Shown: positions 1 through 11,596, numbered from the stretch's first letter. The stretch: DNA of 64,000 nt from Leptodontidium sp. MPI-SDFR-AT-0119 (GCA_020726505.1 JAHLEZ010000002.1:2356001-2420000), one strand, 5' to 3'. Notes: a model not told the origin generated them from the sequence alone. A program made the numbers and translations.

Positions 1-301
1 ATAATTAACTAAACAAATTGGCGACACTAATTTCGCCTTCTACTGTATTGAAAGATTTCTTAATTATATACGCGTGGGTGATGAGACAATGGTTTTGTTT
101 GGGCAGATGAAAGAATTCTTTGGCCTTCGATTTACCAGTGAGAATCTGTCCTGTATTCTGGAATGGATCGTTGTCATAGGACAAAGAGACAAGGAGGAAA
201 CAGAACACGAGTGGTATTTTGCCTTTGGAGCTCAAGAGGCAAAGGCTCTGTTGGAATTTCATAGTGTATCAAGTTCTGTTGTTGGCGTGGACATCCCCTG
301 A

Positions 302-1079
302 CGAGAATTAGATTTTAGCAAGCTGGGTCTGAATTATGACTACACAACACTTACCTTTGCTAAGAAATGAAGTTTCTTTACTTCACATATCTAAGCTCTT
401 ATTTCAATTTAGGATGACTTGGGGCTACAGGTTCGACTTCCATTACGTGGCAAAGAGGGTAATTCTTGACATGCAAAACTGAAAGGTCAGGGATGGCTTG
501 GTAATTTATTTTATTTTTTACTTTGAGTCATCATTGCGTTAATAAAATTCTCACTGTAGAAGTATTGTGGTGGGGAAGGCTCTCAGTAGCTTCTTTGTCA
601 CCTGACCGGATAGGCTCTATCCACATAAAAGGGCTCAACACTTGAAAACAACTCAACAACCAAGAACTTTTCATAGATATTATCTAATACACTTTTTTCT
701 CCTCCCCTCCCTCAACTTTTTATGCTCTTCAGATATGTATTATCTTTAGATTTGATCGATCCGCGATTTCCTACACCTAGAGTCTCTCCCGTAGCTCGCT
801 ACATGCTACCTCTCTTGTTGTGTGGTTTATTGGGCTTTTTCCCTCCCACAGTATCTGAGTGAGGGAGCGATAGTCTTGATTTGTACAGTACATTTTGTGC
901 TCAGGCACAAGTGATATTTCCCCAATTCACCATCCGTGCCCAATGAGCTTCTTGCAAATCGTCCTCAATGCAACGCCATATTTCCCAGTCGCGCCTTACA
1001 AAACTTGTCCCTCGCCATTCCATCCGCCCAATCAAGTACCATGGCATCTGATCAATCCTCCATCAGAAGCCGACTTCTG
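302..1079. other. Intergenic stretch with promoter-like segment
   Basis: No supported gene. Around 625-720 there is a TATA-like ataaaagggc, then an A/C-rich leader and a CT-rich tract, which resembles a fungal core promoter on the plus strand. The first ATG after it (722) opens only a 50-codon frame of unrecognised sequence ending at an in-frame TGA near 863. The upstream 1-301 segment holds a 75-codon open frame to the window edge that I do not recognise. Confidence 0.3.
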
Positions 1080-2044
1080 CTAGATATCCCTTTCGAAATG
1101 GGGAGGAGCGAACGTTGTCGAAATGGGCGGAATATGGGTTTTCGATTTGCAACCAGAAGGGAAGGATGGCTTTGGGGGAAATCTGTCCTGCAGATAGTAA
1201 TTATGTAATTAGCAAAGGCTGTTCGTAAATAAAATACAAATCAGACATACCTTGTTGGCCGAAATGAGTTTCATGATCGTTTTTCCAGAACAGCACTTGA
1301 TCTTCAGCTTGTCCCATGCCCGGTCCTGAGTTCTTCTTCGGTACTCCTGCTCAAATGCCAACGTTGGATGTACTACCGATGGGAGATTCTCCTTCTCTTT
1401 TAATTCTATCGTGACGGTCTTCAGCCCTTCAAGATTTGCTAAAGCCTCACCAGCACAAGCTTCCTGAAGACCTCCAAGGACGACATGTTGAAGTCTCGTG
1501 GCCACATCTTGGCGATCATCACAAAAGGGTGTGCTGCGGTAGTTCTTCTCGAATACGACCAGAGAGTTGGTATGTGATGTATAGATCGTGTCCCGGCTGA
1601 AATAGAAATACAATAGTCCTCTGCGGCGGAACGCGCCTCCAAATGCTACTCGGTAGACCTTCAAGGCAACTTCTCTCGACTCTCGACAGACATGCAATAT
1701 GCTTGGTACATGGGCATGGCATTCGAGTAACGATCGACGTGAAATTTTTGGCTTTTTGGTACGGATTCTTTTTGACTCTGCCGCTCCTGGATATTTAGCT
1801 TCAATAACGCGCGGACCAGGTAGTCCAAAGTGCCATCCGAATATCATTGAATCAGTAACGTGACGAGGTTGGGCCATCGCGGAGCGAGTTTGGGCAGTCC
1901 CCAGAGTATGACTTACATGATGAGACGCAGCTCTAGAGGTAGCTTAGGGAATCTCGAGAAGTTGACTGCGACGGTTCTCAGGGATGAGGTAGCAGCCTCT
2001 GCTGAAGGAAAGAGACTGTGAGTGGTAGCGGTCATATCGGCCAT
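1080..2044 (-). CDS. 2EXR domain protein, splice acceptor apparently lost
   Basis: Fungal 2EXR-domain (F-box-like) protein; the molecular role of the family is unknown. Exons read 1917-2044, 1251-1836 and 1080-1187. The domain runs FPKLPLELRLI (exon 1) into IW...LPGPRVIEA (exon 2), followed by the usual VCRESREVALK block. The start is the ATG at 2044 in a strong AAAATGG context. Intron 2 (63 bp) has GTATGT, a CTAAT branch and CTGCAG. Intron 1 has a perfect GTAAGT donor, but the position where reading phase and homology demand the AG (1837-1838) reads GG. No other AG lies between the donor and the conserved LPGPRVIEA codons. The gene is therefore either newly inactivated, spliced at a non-canonical site, or carries a sequence error. 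The rest of the frame is open, so any loss is recent. Confidence 0.6.
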
Positions 2045-3511
2045 TTTGCGTGGACGGAAGCTGCTGCTAAGTAGCGATAGCAAGTGAGCAGAATTTGATG
2101 CTGTCAAAGAACGCGCCCAATGCGAGTGTTTGAAAGCCGCGAAAAGAAAGAGTTGGGGACTAGTGGGCTGCCAATGGCGCCAGTCGTTTTACGAACAATG
2201 AAAACAACCAACAAATGTCCTGCGGTCGCGCTTCCTTCGCAATGAATTAACTCCTTTCTAATTCTTCAACACAACGAGGCTTGTATCTCATGCCGTCTCA
2301 GGCCGATGACCACTCTCCTCCCCTTCTTGCAGCTTCAGCAGCTAGTGTAGAGCCGGAGGGCAGGTTTCTCTTTGTTTTATCCCCACCAAATCAGTGGCGT
2401 TGCCTAGGATGGCTGAGAATGACAGGGGCGGAATTAGACCTGAACTTTGAAGAAAAGTAGAGGAATGGCGGAGCACATGACTTCTTGGTCTACATTTTCA
2501 TGTCTTTGGAGCTCGGTGCAATGCGTTTCTTACGGGGCTTGTGTTTTGCTTCCTGGCGAAAGCCTATTTGGGGGGGGGTTGGGGTTGGGTTCAAGGATCT
2601 CAACTTGGTTTTCCGAAGTCCTTTTCATATCCTTGCACAGTCAATACAATACATTCAGCAAGCTTTGCTCACTTCCTTTACATCCCCAGATTCATTCCAA
2701 AGGTGCTTTCAAGCAGCATCAGTATTTATTAGCTAGACTTGGACTCTAATTACTATGATTATCGGACCCGGGCCAGCCGATCCCACCAACCAGACCAGAA
2801 ACATGACCAGGGCAAACGCTGTCCCCATTTTCAGATAGTTCTGAGATCTGATATTTATGGAGGTTGAGGAGAGAAGTGGGCGGATCTTGGATTTCTAGTA
2901 GCGAGTACATCGATCCCCGGATGGGAAAATTGGGCAGGTGATGGCTACATCAAGAACTTGATTAAGAGACTTCAAGTCTTACAGCGCCTGCGGGGATCCT
3001 TGACAGCTGAGTAAAAGATAAAATATATCGATCGAGTGACTGTACCCCGCGATATTGACAGAGTATTTGATATTCTATGGTTGCATCCCACAGGGAAGGA
3101 CACTTACAATCCACTGTCCTCCACCCTCCGCTCTTGTTCCGGAATCCAGGGGAATCAACATGCCAAGCCTCGCTTAACAAGGGCTACCCACCAACATTGT
3201 TTGAAGGTGAATTCAAGAAGTCATGATAAGCTGGAGTTGACTTTCCATTTACTAATTTTAAGAAATAATAGGAAGCCGAAGTATGACTCCTAAGGTTAAC
3301 TCCCCGATTTTTTAGCCTAGAAGATATTTTAACTTCTGCACCAGTAAATAGTAAACAGCAAACAGCAATTTACACACGGCACATACTTAAACTCGACCAC
3401 CAAATATATGGCATTTATACGCTATTCCGGGGGGAGCGACGTTTAATCTCAGCGCCATGCGTCTCTGGGGAGAAAAGTCGCGTCGGTCAGGTGGCAACGT
3501 CCCACGTTCGG
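2045..3511. other. Divergent intergenic region, no gene seen
   Basis: This 1.5-kb stretch lies between two divergently oriented 2EXR genes and must carry both promoters. It contains a 9-G run near 2570-2578. Several overlapping 60-100-codon frames at 2447-2750 and 2962-3293 have no recognisable domain and no splice support. Confidence 0.4.
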
Positions 3512-4495
3512 ATGGTTTCGAAGGTTTGGCTAAGCTCCTCGATGTAAGTCAGATCACAGTAGTGTCCCACCCTTGAAGAAAGAATCAATCCCCGATTCGA
3601 AGAACAATCGCTGACCATCTTTTTCCTTGCAGCGCCAATTTCCAGTTAATGCGACCGAAGTCAACTGCTTGGCTCTGTGTGTCACGCAGCCTGCAAGGCA
3701 TATCGCGACGAAAACCCCACCTCCACTGCCTTCCTCAAGCTCCCATTGGAAATCAAGTTCATGATCTTCAAATACTCTTTACCCCCTCCTCGAAGCGTCA
3801 CCGTCTACGAACCAAGCAACGGCCCCCGCTTGATCCTCAAGATCGATCCCGAAACCCGCGCCAATGCTGTACCAACCCCACTCCTCCACACATGTCGTGA
3901 AAGCAGAGAGTTTGCCTTGAAGACCTTCCAGCGCTTCGATGTCCCGTCTAACTTCCCATTCTGCTTTAGATTCAAAGAAAACACCCTCCGAGTCAGTCAT
4001 GACTGGGCTTTGAAGACACTTTATGGTTACCAGCCTTGGCATCGCGAAGTAACCGACAGGGAGGTTCCCGCTTGGCAGCGGATGATTCGAAATTTGTCTC
4101 TTGTTGGTTCCACGTCTCAGTTGGACTTTCAATGGGTCAAGAACATGAAGGCATTGGAGGTCTTTTGTAAGGGCACATTACAAAAGCCTGGTAATATATA
4201 TCTACGGTGTTAAGCGTATTCGGCTTGCGCTGAATATTGTGATCTTTTGGTCCAGAAACGTAGTTGGTGTGAGCCTAACCTCAGCTCCATTACACAATAG
4301 ATCGGCATCATCTGCTGTCCCATTGCCAACACAGACTGGTACGGTGCCTTGCAGTTCTTCATCGAAGATGGAATCAAATATCTGAACGGCATCAAAGGCT
4401 ACTGGGCCTTCCGTGGGCCACTGCCGTGGAGGCTGGGTCCCGGCGCCTCTACAAAACATCCAAGACGACTGGAAGTTGTGTGTGTATACTACTAG
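3512..4495 (+). CDS. 2EXR domain protein (3' end unresolved)
   Basis: Second 2EXR family member; no function is known. A short first exon (3512-3543, ATG at 3512) ends in AT|GTAAGT. Joining it in phase 2 to 3661 leads into FLKLPLEIKFMIFKYSLPPP, the 2EXR start. The TLLHTCRESREFALK-type block (PTPLLHTCRESREFALK) and a FRFKENTLRVS segment follow. After WVKNMKALEVF there is a GTAAGG donor at 4167 in phase 1. A clearly coding-looking last exon (4301-4495, with GIKYLNGIKGYWAFRGPLPW) follows an ATAG acceptor but needs phase 0. The gene therefore has an extra small exon, a non-obvious splice site, or a frameshift. The first exon is inferred from phase alone. Confidence 0.55.
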
Positions 4496-6209
4496 ACCCC
4501 GAACAGCTCTCAGGCTCAAATGCTGGTCCATAAGTTGTGGTCTTTGGTAGCGAGGTGATAGGTCGGAACTGAAATTTCTGCATCTGGTGATTCTAGCATG
4601 AGTTTATAATTTGCGTGGTGCATATGCTGACTGATTTCGATGGGAATGAAGATGACAAGGGAAATAAAATGCTTTCGTGGCACAGCTGAACAAGACAAAA
4701 CTCCTTGCCTGCAAATTCTCGAATTTTCTGGCCACTTGTTGACAATTCTGCTTCCAACACTAACTCAAAACCTAGAAGTCATAGAAGTAGTAGAATTTCT
4801 GACGTGCGCGTAGTGTAAGCCCCCCGGTTTGATAGAACATTCGATAGGTGCATGGTCGAGAAATCCAAAATACTTTGAGCATGCACGTAGTAGCCCCGGG
4901 GAGTCTAAGGTACTTCGCCGGTGAGATCAACGGCAGGAAACGTGAAGAGAGAACAATGGAACAATGGAACAATGGAACATCAGAATCTGAGGAATCTTTT
5001 CGGAAATACCCGCCCTGGCATCAAAAGCAGCAAAATTTCTGCGAAACACTGGGCATCTCGGGCAATCCGATGCGATTCCACCAGCACCACCAGTGCAGGA
5101 CATGCACTAAGAAAGAAGAGTTTGAAATCGGATGAAACGAGCAAGCGAGATGAGATGAGATGCTACAGTTCAGCTATGACAGAGAGACAAGAGGATATAA
5201 GGGGCATGTCGATAGGGATAGGTATTAATAGATAGACGATCAAGCACAGAAATCATGCGGCATTCCGTAAACGATCATTGACCCGTAGGATTAGTCTATG
5301 CATGGTTCAAGCAATCGATCACTAATCACAGGGCTGAAACAACAGCTTGTGCTTGGCGGCCCACTTAGTCGCGATTCAGATTTAAAGACTTCGTGATTTC
5401 CGGAGAAAGGAACATGCGACCAGCTTATGGTTGCTACAGTCCTGCGATAGCTTTTAGCTCGAGTCATGTAAGCGGCAGAAATATTTTCCAAACCGCTGAT
5501 CTTGTGGACAAACTGAAGGACTTTCGAAGTCAAATATACGGAGGTACAGCGGTCATCTTTTGGTCCCTGTCGACAAGGGCTCCCCCAGAATACCTAACTT
5601 TAATACTATATAACTTCTATAATATAAGTCTAAATTGAATAAAAAACAGCTCCTCTGTACTTCCTAAATAAGAGGGAATACAACGGTCTAATTTTTGTAT
5701 TTTCCCCTATTGTTATTGTTGTCGTTGCATTGGGGGAAAAGTGCCAAGAAAGACAGGGGCTAAAAGATAACCGCTGTACCTCCTCCGTATTGAACACGTT
5801 GTTTAGTGCAAGCTATGCAGGCTATGGCAATTATTTCTAATCAACATAAGCTTTTGTCCCCCGCGTCAACCGAAGATAAACCTTTCGCCCCAGACGTGAC
5901 GGATCGGACGGACCGAAACCCTGATCCAGGCTCTTCTGCCTTGGCGGTGTCATTGATCGCGAGGATTATCAGGTACAACCCTAAAGGGTCTGCACGTGGC
6001 ACTTTCTACGGACAGGCCAATTGAAGCAGGTTTGTTATTGGCCACAGTACCTTGTGTTGTCTATGCTTCAAAGCCAGGCGTATACTTGTCAATCCGGATG
6101 TTTCTTTAACCATATGGCCCCCATCGCCTGATGGTCTTGTCGATGCATAAAGAGTGAGCAATCCCCTCTTGCATTTATCTCGCCATCAACTTTGTTGACA
6201 ATCAAAAAA
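4496..6209. other. Intergenic, no supported gene
   Basis: The region contains a short tandem repeat of an AACAATGG unit at about 4953-4980 and a GATGAGAT-type microrepeat near 5145-5160. Frames of 60-100 codons on both strands (for example 4848-5235) are low-complexity or unrecognised. Part of it, around 5600-5720, is AT-rich. The last few hundred bases should hold the promoter of the esterase at 6210. Confidence 0.4.
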
Positions 6210-8072
6210 ATGGGTGTCCCAACTCTTTCCACTCTTTCCACCCTTTCCACTCTTTCAATCATTTTCGGCGTATTCAATGGAGCCAGCACTGCAGCTCTAG
6301 TCCCTCGCTGGGACCAAGGCAACCTCACTAATGGCAACTTCAATGCCTCATGCGCGGCCCTGGCAAAGTCAATCAGCATTGAAAATGTCACAGTCAACTT
6401 CGCAGACTTCGTTTCTTCCGGCACGAACCTCACATTCCCCAATAGTGATCCATCTTGCACTCGCCCTTTCCAGGTTGTCTCCGCTGATCTATGTCGGGTC
6501 AACATGAATGTGTTGACATCGAACTCAAGCGGTTTCGTTATGGAAGCCTGGCTTCCAAAGAACTGGACGGGACGCTTTTTAAGCACAGGAAATGGAGGAT
6601 TAGGAGGATGTAAGTCCTGCTTGTCTGATCTGGATACGAAAAACGTACCTGACAAAGCTGATATGTTCTTGATGGATAGGTGTTCAATACGAAGACATGG
6701 CATATACAGCTCAACAGGGTTTTGCAGTTGTCGGCACAGATAATGGTCACACCGGCAATGGAGGAAAAGCTTTCTTGAACAGTCCTGAAGTCGTTGCGGA
6801 TTTTGCATTCAGAGCGTAAGAGTCCCATTCTCTTTATATGCTTGAAGGGATTATTGTTTTAGATGAGAAGTATAACTAATCCGCTCTGTCTTAATAGCAC
6901 ACATACTGGCGTAGTAGTTGGAAAGCAAATCTCGAAATCGTTCTATGGTTCCGAGCACAAGAAATCCTACTATCTTGGTTGTTCAACTGGTGGCCGCCAA
7001 GGATTCAAGTCCGCCCAAGACTTTCCTAATGACTTCGACGGCGTGGTAGTTGGAGCGCCTGCCGTCGCCTTCAACAGCTTGAACTCATGGGCAAACCATT
7101 TCTATATCCTCACTGGGAAAAACACCTCGGAAAATTTCCTACCCGCTCCCCTATGGACGACAGTAAACACGGAGATCCTGAACCAATGTGATTCCCTGGA
7201 TGGCCTGAAGGACGGCATTATCGAAGACCCAAGTCTGTGCAATTTCGACGCAAAACCTTTGCTATGTGCACCTGGAGTTACCGATGGCTGTTTGACTGGT
7301 GCACAAGTAAACACGGTGACTCAAGTCTTCACTGGCTTGTTCGGGGAAGATGGATCTTTGATTTATCCTCGCATGCAACCGGGAAGTGAGCTGCAAGCAG
7401 TGCGTTTGTATTATACCGGGCTCCCATCTCCATTCGCCGTAAGTTCCCCGACACAGCCACTCAAGCGTCCACACACCCCGAACCGTTTGACTGACAAACT
7501 TGTAACAGGATTGGTACAGGTACTCTGTCAAGAAAGACCCAAATTGGGACCCAGCAACCTTGACTCCAGCAGATATTACGCTGGCACTCCAGCAAAACCC
7601 ATCTAATATCGAGACTTGGAAGGGCGATCTTTCAGAATTCCAAGCTGCGGGTGGCAAACTTCTGCACTGGCATGGCATGCAAGACCCAATTATAAGTTCC
7701 GACAATAGCGCTAGATACTACGATTTTGTCAGCCAAACCATGGGCAAGTCACCCGCAGAACTGGATGAATTCTATCGTTATTTCAGAATCTCTGGCACTG
7801 GCCATTGTAGCAGTGGACCGGGCGCTTGGAAGATTGGTCAAAGTATCCTTGGGTCATCGGAACAAACGAGCCAAGATAATATTCTGATGCGAATAGTAGA
7901 TTGGGTCGAGAATGGTGCAGCCCCAGAAACCGTTAGAGGCCATAAGTATGTCAACGACACGGCATCCTTGGGGACCCAGTTCGTGAGAAATCATTGCAGA
8001 TATCCTACAAGAAATGTTTATGATGGGCAGGGCGATCCTAACTTGGAAACATCTTGGGCTTGCACAAACTAG
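6210..8072 (+). CDS. Secreted tannase/feruloyl esterase family protein
   Basis: Carboxylester hydrolase of the fungal tannase/feruloyl esterase B family (546 aa), expected to cleave gallate or feruloyl/coumaroyl esters outside the cell. Four exons: 6210-6609, 6680-6815, 6898-7438 and 7509-8072, with 70-, 82- and 70-bp GT-AG introns whose phases agree. The start is the ATG at 6210 (AAAAAAATGG). It opens a signal peptide with a Leu-Ser-Thr repeat and a hydrophobic IIFGVFNG core. Catalytic features match the family CS-D-HC motif: GCSTGG (Cys207-Ser208), WHGMQD (Asp418) and GTGHCS (His458-Cys459), where the two cysteines bracketing the triad form a conserved disulfide in characterised members. 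Many NxT/NxS sites fit secretion. Substrate (tannin versus feruloyl) cannot be told from the sequence. The gene looks intact. Confidence 0.93.
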
Positions 8073-8449
8073 TCGCGAGCATTTGAGCACGGATGCATGT
8101 ACATAAGGCAGCTGTCCTTAGTGACTTGTCGCAAGAAAGACACAATCTATCGATCAAATCGAAGAAATACAGTGAATTGAAACATGAAGATTCTACTTTG
8201 TCTTTTGAACTCGATTTATTGGTGATTTTGATGACCATCTATGCCACGACTACTGCAAAGGGAAACACACGGAACTGAGGCTTTGAGGGTTTGTGTATTG
8301 CCAGGGACAGCGCATAAAACAATTCTCTTGCCTGCAAGTTCTTAAATTTCTGTCGACTTATTTCCAAGTTTACTTCGCCTTGCTCGTGACTATTCTGGCA
8401 AAAACAAGCACAGCTCCTACTTGTTAACCCCACCTTTACGCTTTGATCA
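8073..8449. other. Convergent intergenic spacer
   Basis: This is the 3' side of both the esterase (plus) and the next 2EXR gene (minus). No gene-like feature is seen, and the spacer should hold two terminators/polyadenylation regions. Confidence 0.4.
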
Positions 8450-9064
8450 TCAAAACGTGATAGCTACAGTAGGCCCTAACTCTCCCGGTCCAAATGCAAT
8501 AGTCTTCAGAGACACCATTGCTCCGAAAGGAGTGTAGTTCAATCGACAATTGTAGGAGCGGGTGATTCGAAGATGCTGAAGCCTGAGCTGCCAGTCAAGA
8601 ATGATGTGGAATTCATTGGTCAAGGGACAAACCCCACATAGAGCATAGAAGCCAGAAAGACGACGTGTAAAAAGGACATTTTCCTTGAAATCAAAGTAGA
8701 TGGGATTTCCTCCCCAAGGACCTGAACATGGCTTGTATATCTTGAGAGCGGTAGATCTCGCCTCTCGGTTTGTGTGCAGCAATGCGGTTGGGATCACTGT
8801 TGCTCTGTCATCACGGCTCAGGTGAATATCAAAGCTCTCGTTACTACCCGTGACCAAGATATCGCGAGATCCTGGTAGCGCGTACTTCCAGATTTCGGTG
8901 CGAAGCTCGAGCGGGAGTTTGGGAAACAGCGTGAAGTCTTCGACGGGTTCTAATTTCCATAGTGACGGCCCGATTGGTGGTCGCTGTGGCCATCAACAAG
9001 GTTGTGAGGAGTCAGGACCGAGAGATACTGACGCTTCAAGCTTGGTCTCAATTGATTCGTTCAT
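8450..9064 (-). CDS. 2EXR domain protein, short
   Basis: Third 2EXR member, function unknown. Exon 1 (9029-9064) encodes MNESIETKLEAS. A 45-bp intron (8984-9028, GTATCT...CACAG) joins in phase 0 to exon 2 (8450-8983). The domain is well kept: LFPKLPLELRTEIWKYALPG, then ALLHTNREARSTALKIY and a YFDFKENVLF segment. The protein is about 189 aa, shorter than the 245-aa paralogue at 9608, and ends soon after the region equivalent to SLETLAIE there. It may be naturally short or may have lost its last exon. It shares a 543-bp divergent promoter region with the paralogue at 9608. Confidence 0.65.
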
Positions 9065-9607
9065 CTTGATCTCGTTGTGCTAAAGTTTGTCAGTTGTGTT
9101 ACGGCTAGTGTTGTCTCTAGGCGAGGGATATACTCGCAGAAATGAAGTTGGTGTTCATTTCGTGCGAAGAGAGACCGTCGATGCTGAGACGCGATATTGC
9201 TTTGTGTAATGTTGTTGTAGGATCAAGGTTCGGAGGAATGAAATGTTTTGTCGAGCCTCGCTGGTTGATTGATGTTGATTTCGGCTAGTGAATATCACGA
9301 GAGGCAGTCACCTACCGCTCTACCTAGGTAGTCTACGCACAGATACAGCAGGAGCGATAAAAGACTGGGGAGACTTATGAGAAACATCGCATTTTCAGCA
9401 TTGGGATAACAATTCACCTTCTCACCAACGTCGAGTAAAAGCATATTATTCTTCGACATCTTTATTATCATTCTCGCGAATAAGAAATTTGCAACAACCA
9501 GAGCAGTGTTGCTATCTTTTACGCCTCAAGTCTCAAAAGTGGGACGTTATGCGAATTGCCGCAGAAGATTGTGGCTGACAACCTCTTAGCACAACAGTCA
9601 CTTCGAC
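9065..9607. promoter_or_regulatory. Bidirectional promoter region between 2EXR paralogues
   Basis: A 543-bp gap separates two divergent 2EXR genes. It contains a perfect 12-bp palindrome, CTACCTAGGTAG, at 9320-9331. That it is a regulatory site is an inference from position and symmetry. Confidence 0.4.
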
Positions 9608-10345
9608 ATGGCCGAACAGATGGGTAGTGATCATGGCGAGCTGGCTTTAGCTGAGTCTGTTGTTACCCAGGTTGAGACAACTACCGTCATCGAATTCAGA
9701 CCTGAGGTCTCAATGGATGACTTCATGACATTTACACCCTTCCCACGTCTTCCCACCGAGCTGCGTGAAATGGTCTGGGAAGTCTCTGTATCCGAGCCCC
9801 GAATTTTCATCGTCAAAGTGCCTCGCGATCAAATTCACGCCCGTCTCGATGCAAAATCTCGAGCCGTTGCGGTTCCAGCCACCCTTCACGCCTGCTTCGA
9901 AGCACGAGTGCTTCTTCTGAAACGGTATGTGCCATTTGCCGCTCGATGGGGAAGGCTGATCTACTTTGACTGCGGGAAGGATATCTTGAGACTTGTAGGG
10001 CAAGCTATGCCTGCGCTTTGCGAAGCTCGCAATGGAGGCAACGGCTTCGGTCCAGAGCGTGTTATTTCCCCAGTAGACGTCCGCGAGTGGCAAGTCCAAC
10101 TCCGTCATCTCGAACTGGTTGATCCATATGGATGGGGTCTTGATACACAAAGGTTAAAGTGGATGAAATCACTGGAGACACTTGCTATCGAGAAGCGACC
10201 AACAAGAAATCGTTGGAGACGTGGGCGATCGGTGAAAGACAAGCATGTAGCAGCCGACATACTTGCAAGGCTGTCTAAGCACTGGCTGGGGCCAAAAGCT
10301 AAGCTGCCAGTTGTGACATTTTTTGAGCATAAATCAGACAATTGA
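9608..10345 (+). CDS. 2EXR domain protein, intact single exon
   Basis: Fourth and best-preserved 2EXR paralogue (245 aa, uninterrupted). The domain begins around residue 43 with FTPFPRLPTELREMVWEVSV and continues through RIFIV and the ATLHACFEARVLLLKRY block. A tail follows with WQVQLRHLEL and LKWMKSLETLAIE, the counterpart of the C-terminal segments in its neighbours. Start ATG 9608 is preceded by cgac. The basic, Arg-rich stretch PTRNRWRRGRSVKDK near the end is specific to this copy. No catalytic residues are known for the family, so no role is assigned. Confidence 0.8.
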   Translation: MAEQMGSDHGELALAESVVTQVETTTVIEFRPEVSMDDFMTFTPFPRLPTELREMVWEVSVSEPRIFIVKVPRDQIHARLDAKSRAVAVPATLHACFEARVLLLKRYVPFAARWGRLIYFDCGKDILRLVGQAMPALCEARNGGNGFGPERVISPVDVREWQVQLRHLELVDPYGWGLDTQRLKWMKSLETLAIEKRPTRNRWRRGRSVKDKHVAADILARLSKHWLGPKAKLPVVTFFEHKSDN

Positions 10346-11180
10346 GCAGGGACGAAGACCAAGTAAGCATTACAATTCAATGTTCTGAGGATGAATGCCA
10401 CCATTTTTCTGCATAACAGGAATCCAAAGATGCGAAATGAGGACTCAGCAGCTCAATGAAGCAGCCTAAGCACGGAGTACACTTTGAGACAGCTTTCGCC
10501 AAGCAACTAATGTTTAGTTTGAGGACTGGAGCTTTACTAGCGTGCAGAGATTGGATTCTGAGTAGCCAAATGTTGTTCAGGTTGACATGTGGAGCAGTGG
10601 AGGATAGTGGGAGGAAAGGGATATGACGCTGCACTTTCTGTTTGGCTGTTTGTTTCTCTGCATATTTCCACATCAGCAATCTTTCGTATGGAATGTAGGT
10701 CAAGATGCGAGAGAGCCTTAGAGGACCTAGGTTCTCGCATGTCTGTAGTGCTGGGCTGCTTCTCCATGACTAGCCTCGCTGAGTTTGAGAAATAGAGGTG
10801 GGGTCACATGGATTTGTCTTTGGCTAAAGCAATGTAACGAGACGATATCAAGATCCTTATTGTATGATTTTAGTTGTATTAGCTGGGGTACACTCCCAGG
10901 TCTGGTATCTAACTGTGACGCTTGGCTTGGTTTGTTGCTGCATCAGCCTAGCTGCAAGAGCCAAATTTCAAGTATTCCGAGAGTAGAGATTATTAAAATG
11001 GGAGCTTCGAGCAAAGAGAGGATAAGACAATATACTTAAAGATGAATGTAGATGATGTGCAATTTTCATAATATGGAATTGTCGGGAGAATTTTGCATCC
11101 CCCAAGACTCTAACGAGTCACGTGTAGTGGCACAGGCAGCTGTGGCTGTGGCGCCTTCTAAGCGAGCCGCTAGTGAGAAA
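10346..11180. other. Intergenic, no supported gene
   Basis: No coding frame with recognisable content. Its right end must hold the promoter of the ribosomal protein gene, whose transcript probably begins near 11180-11260. Confidence 0.4.
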
Positions 11181-11268
11181 TCCCACAGGTATTTTCAGGA
11201 TCACGATCACAAACTTTCTGAACCACGACAACCCAACGACAACCACCCTTGACACTCGGAATCACCAG

Positions 11269-11596
11269 GTCAGTACTTGCGAACGCTTCTGCACCATTGC
11301 CAGCATCGAATGCATTCGGAATCAATCGCATCCAGAGTCTGCGGAGAAGAATGATGGGAGATGGAGGGCGGTCACCTTGGTCGCAAGGTGGAGAGCGCGC
11401 ACACAATTTGATCTCGAAGGAATCACCCTCTCGCACCTCAAATCGCTCCGCGCATCTTCTACACTTCTTCTGCGAGATACTCTGGCTGTTGGCTTGGTTC
11501 TGCGTGTCTACAATGCCCTGGCTTGTCCCAATCCTCAATTTCAACTTCACAACTTCAACATATGCAAGACATCTGCTAACTTCTCTCATGATCCAG
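11269..11596 (+). other. 5'UTR intron of ribosomal protein eS8 gene
   Basis: A donor CACCAG|GTCAGT at 11269 pairs with an acceptor TGATCCAG at 11596, preceded by a textbook branch site TGCTAAC. The intron (328 bp) ends 11 bases before the start codon. Large leader introns placed like this are common in fungal ribosomal protein genes. The frames seen inside it are shadows. Confidence 0.6.

Noticed and set aside
5..301. Frames of 75-85 codons on both strands at the left edge
   Set aside because: Neither is recognisable and both overlap; a gene continuing beyond the edge cannot be excluded.
6089..6808. 239-codon minus-strand frame
   Set aside because: It overlaps exon 1 and intron 1 of the esterase; no domain and no splice logic.
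7262..7705. 147-codon minus-strand frame
   Set aside because: It is antisense to catalytic parts of the esterase.
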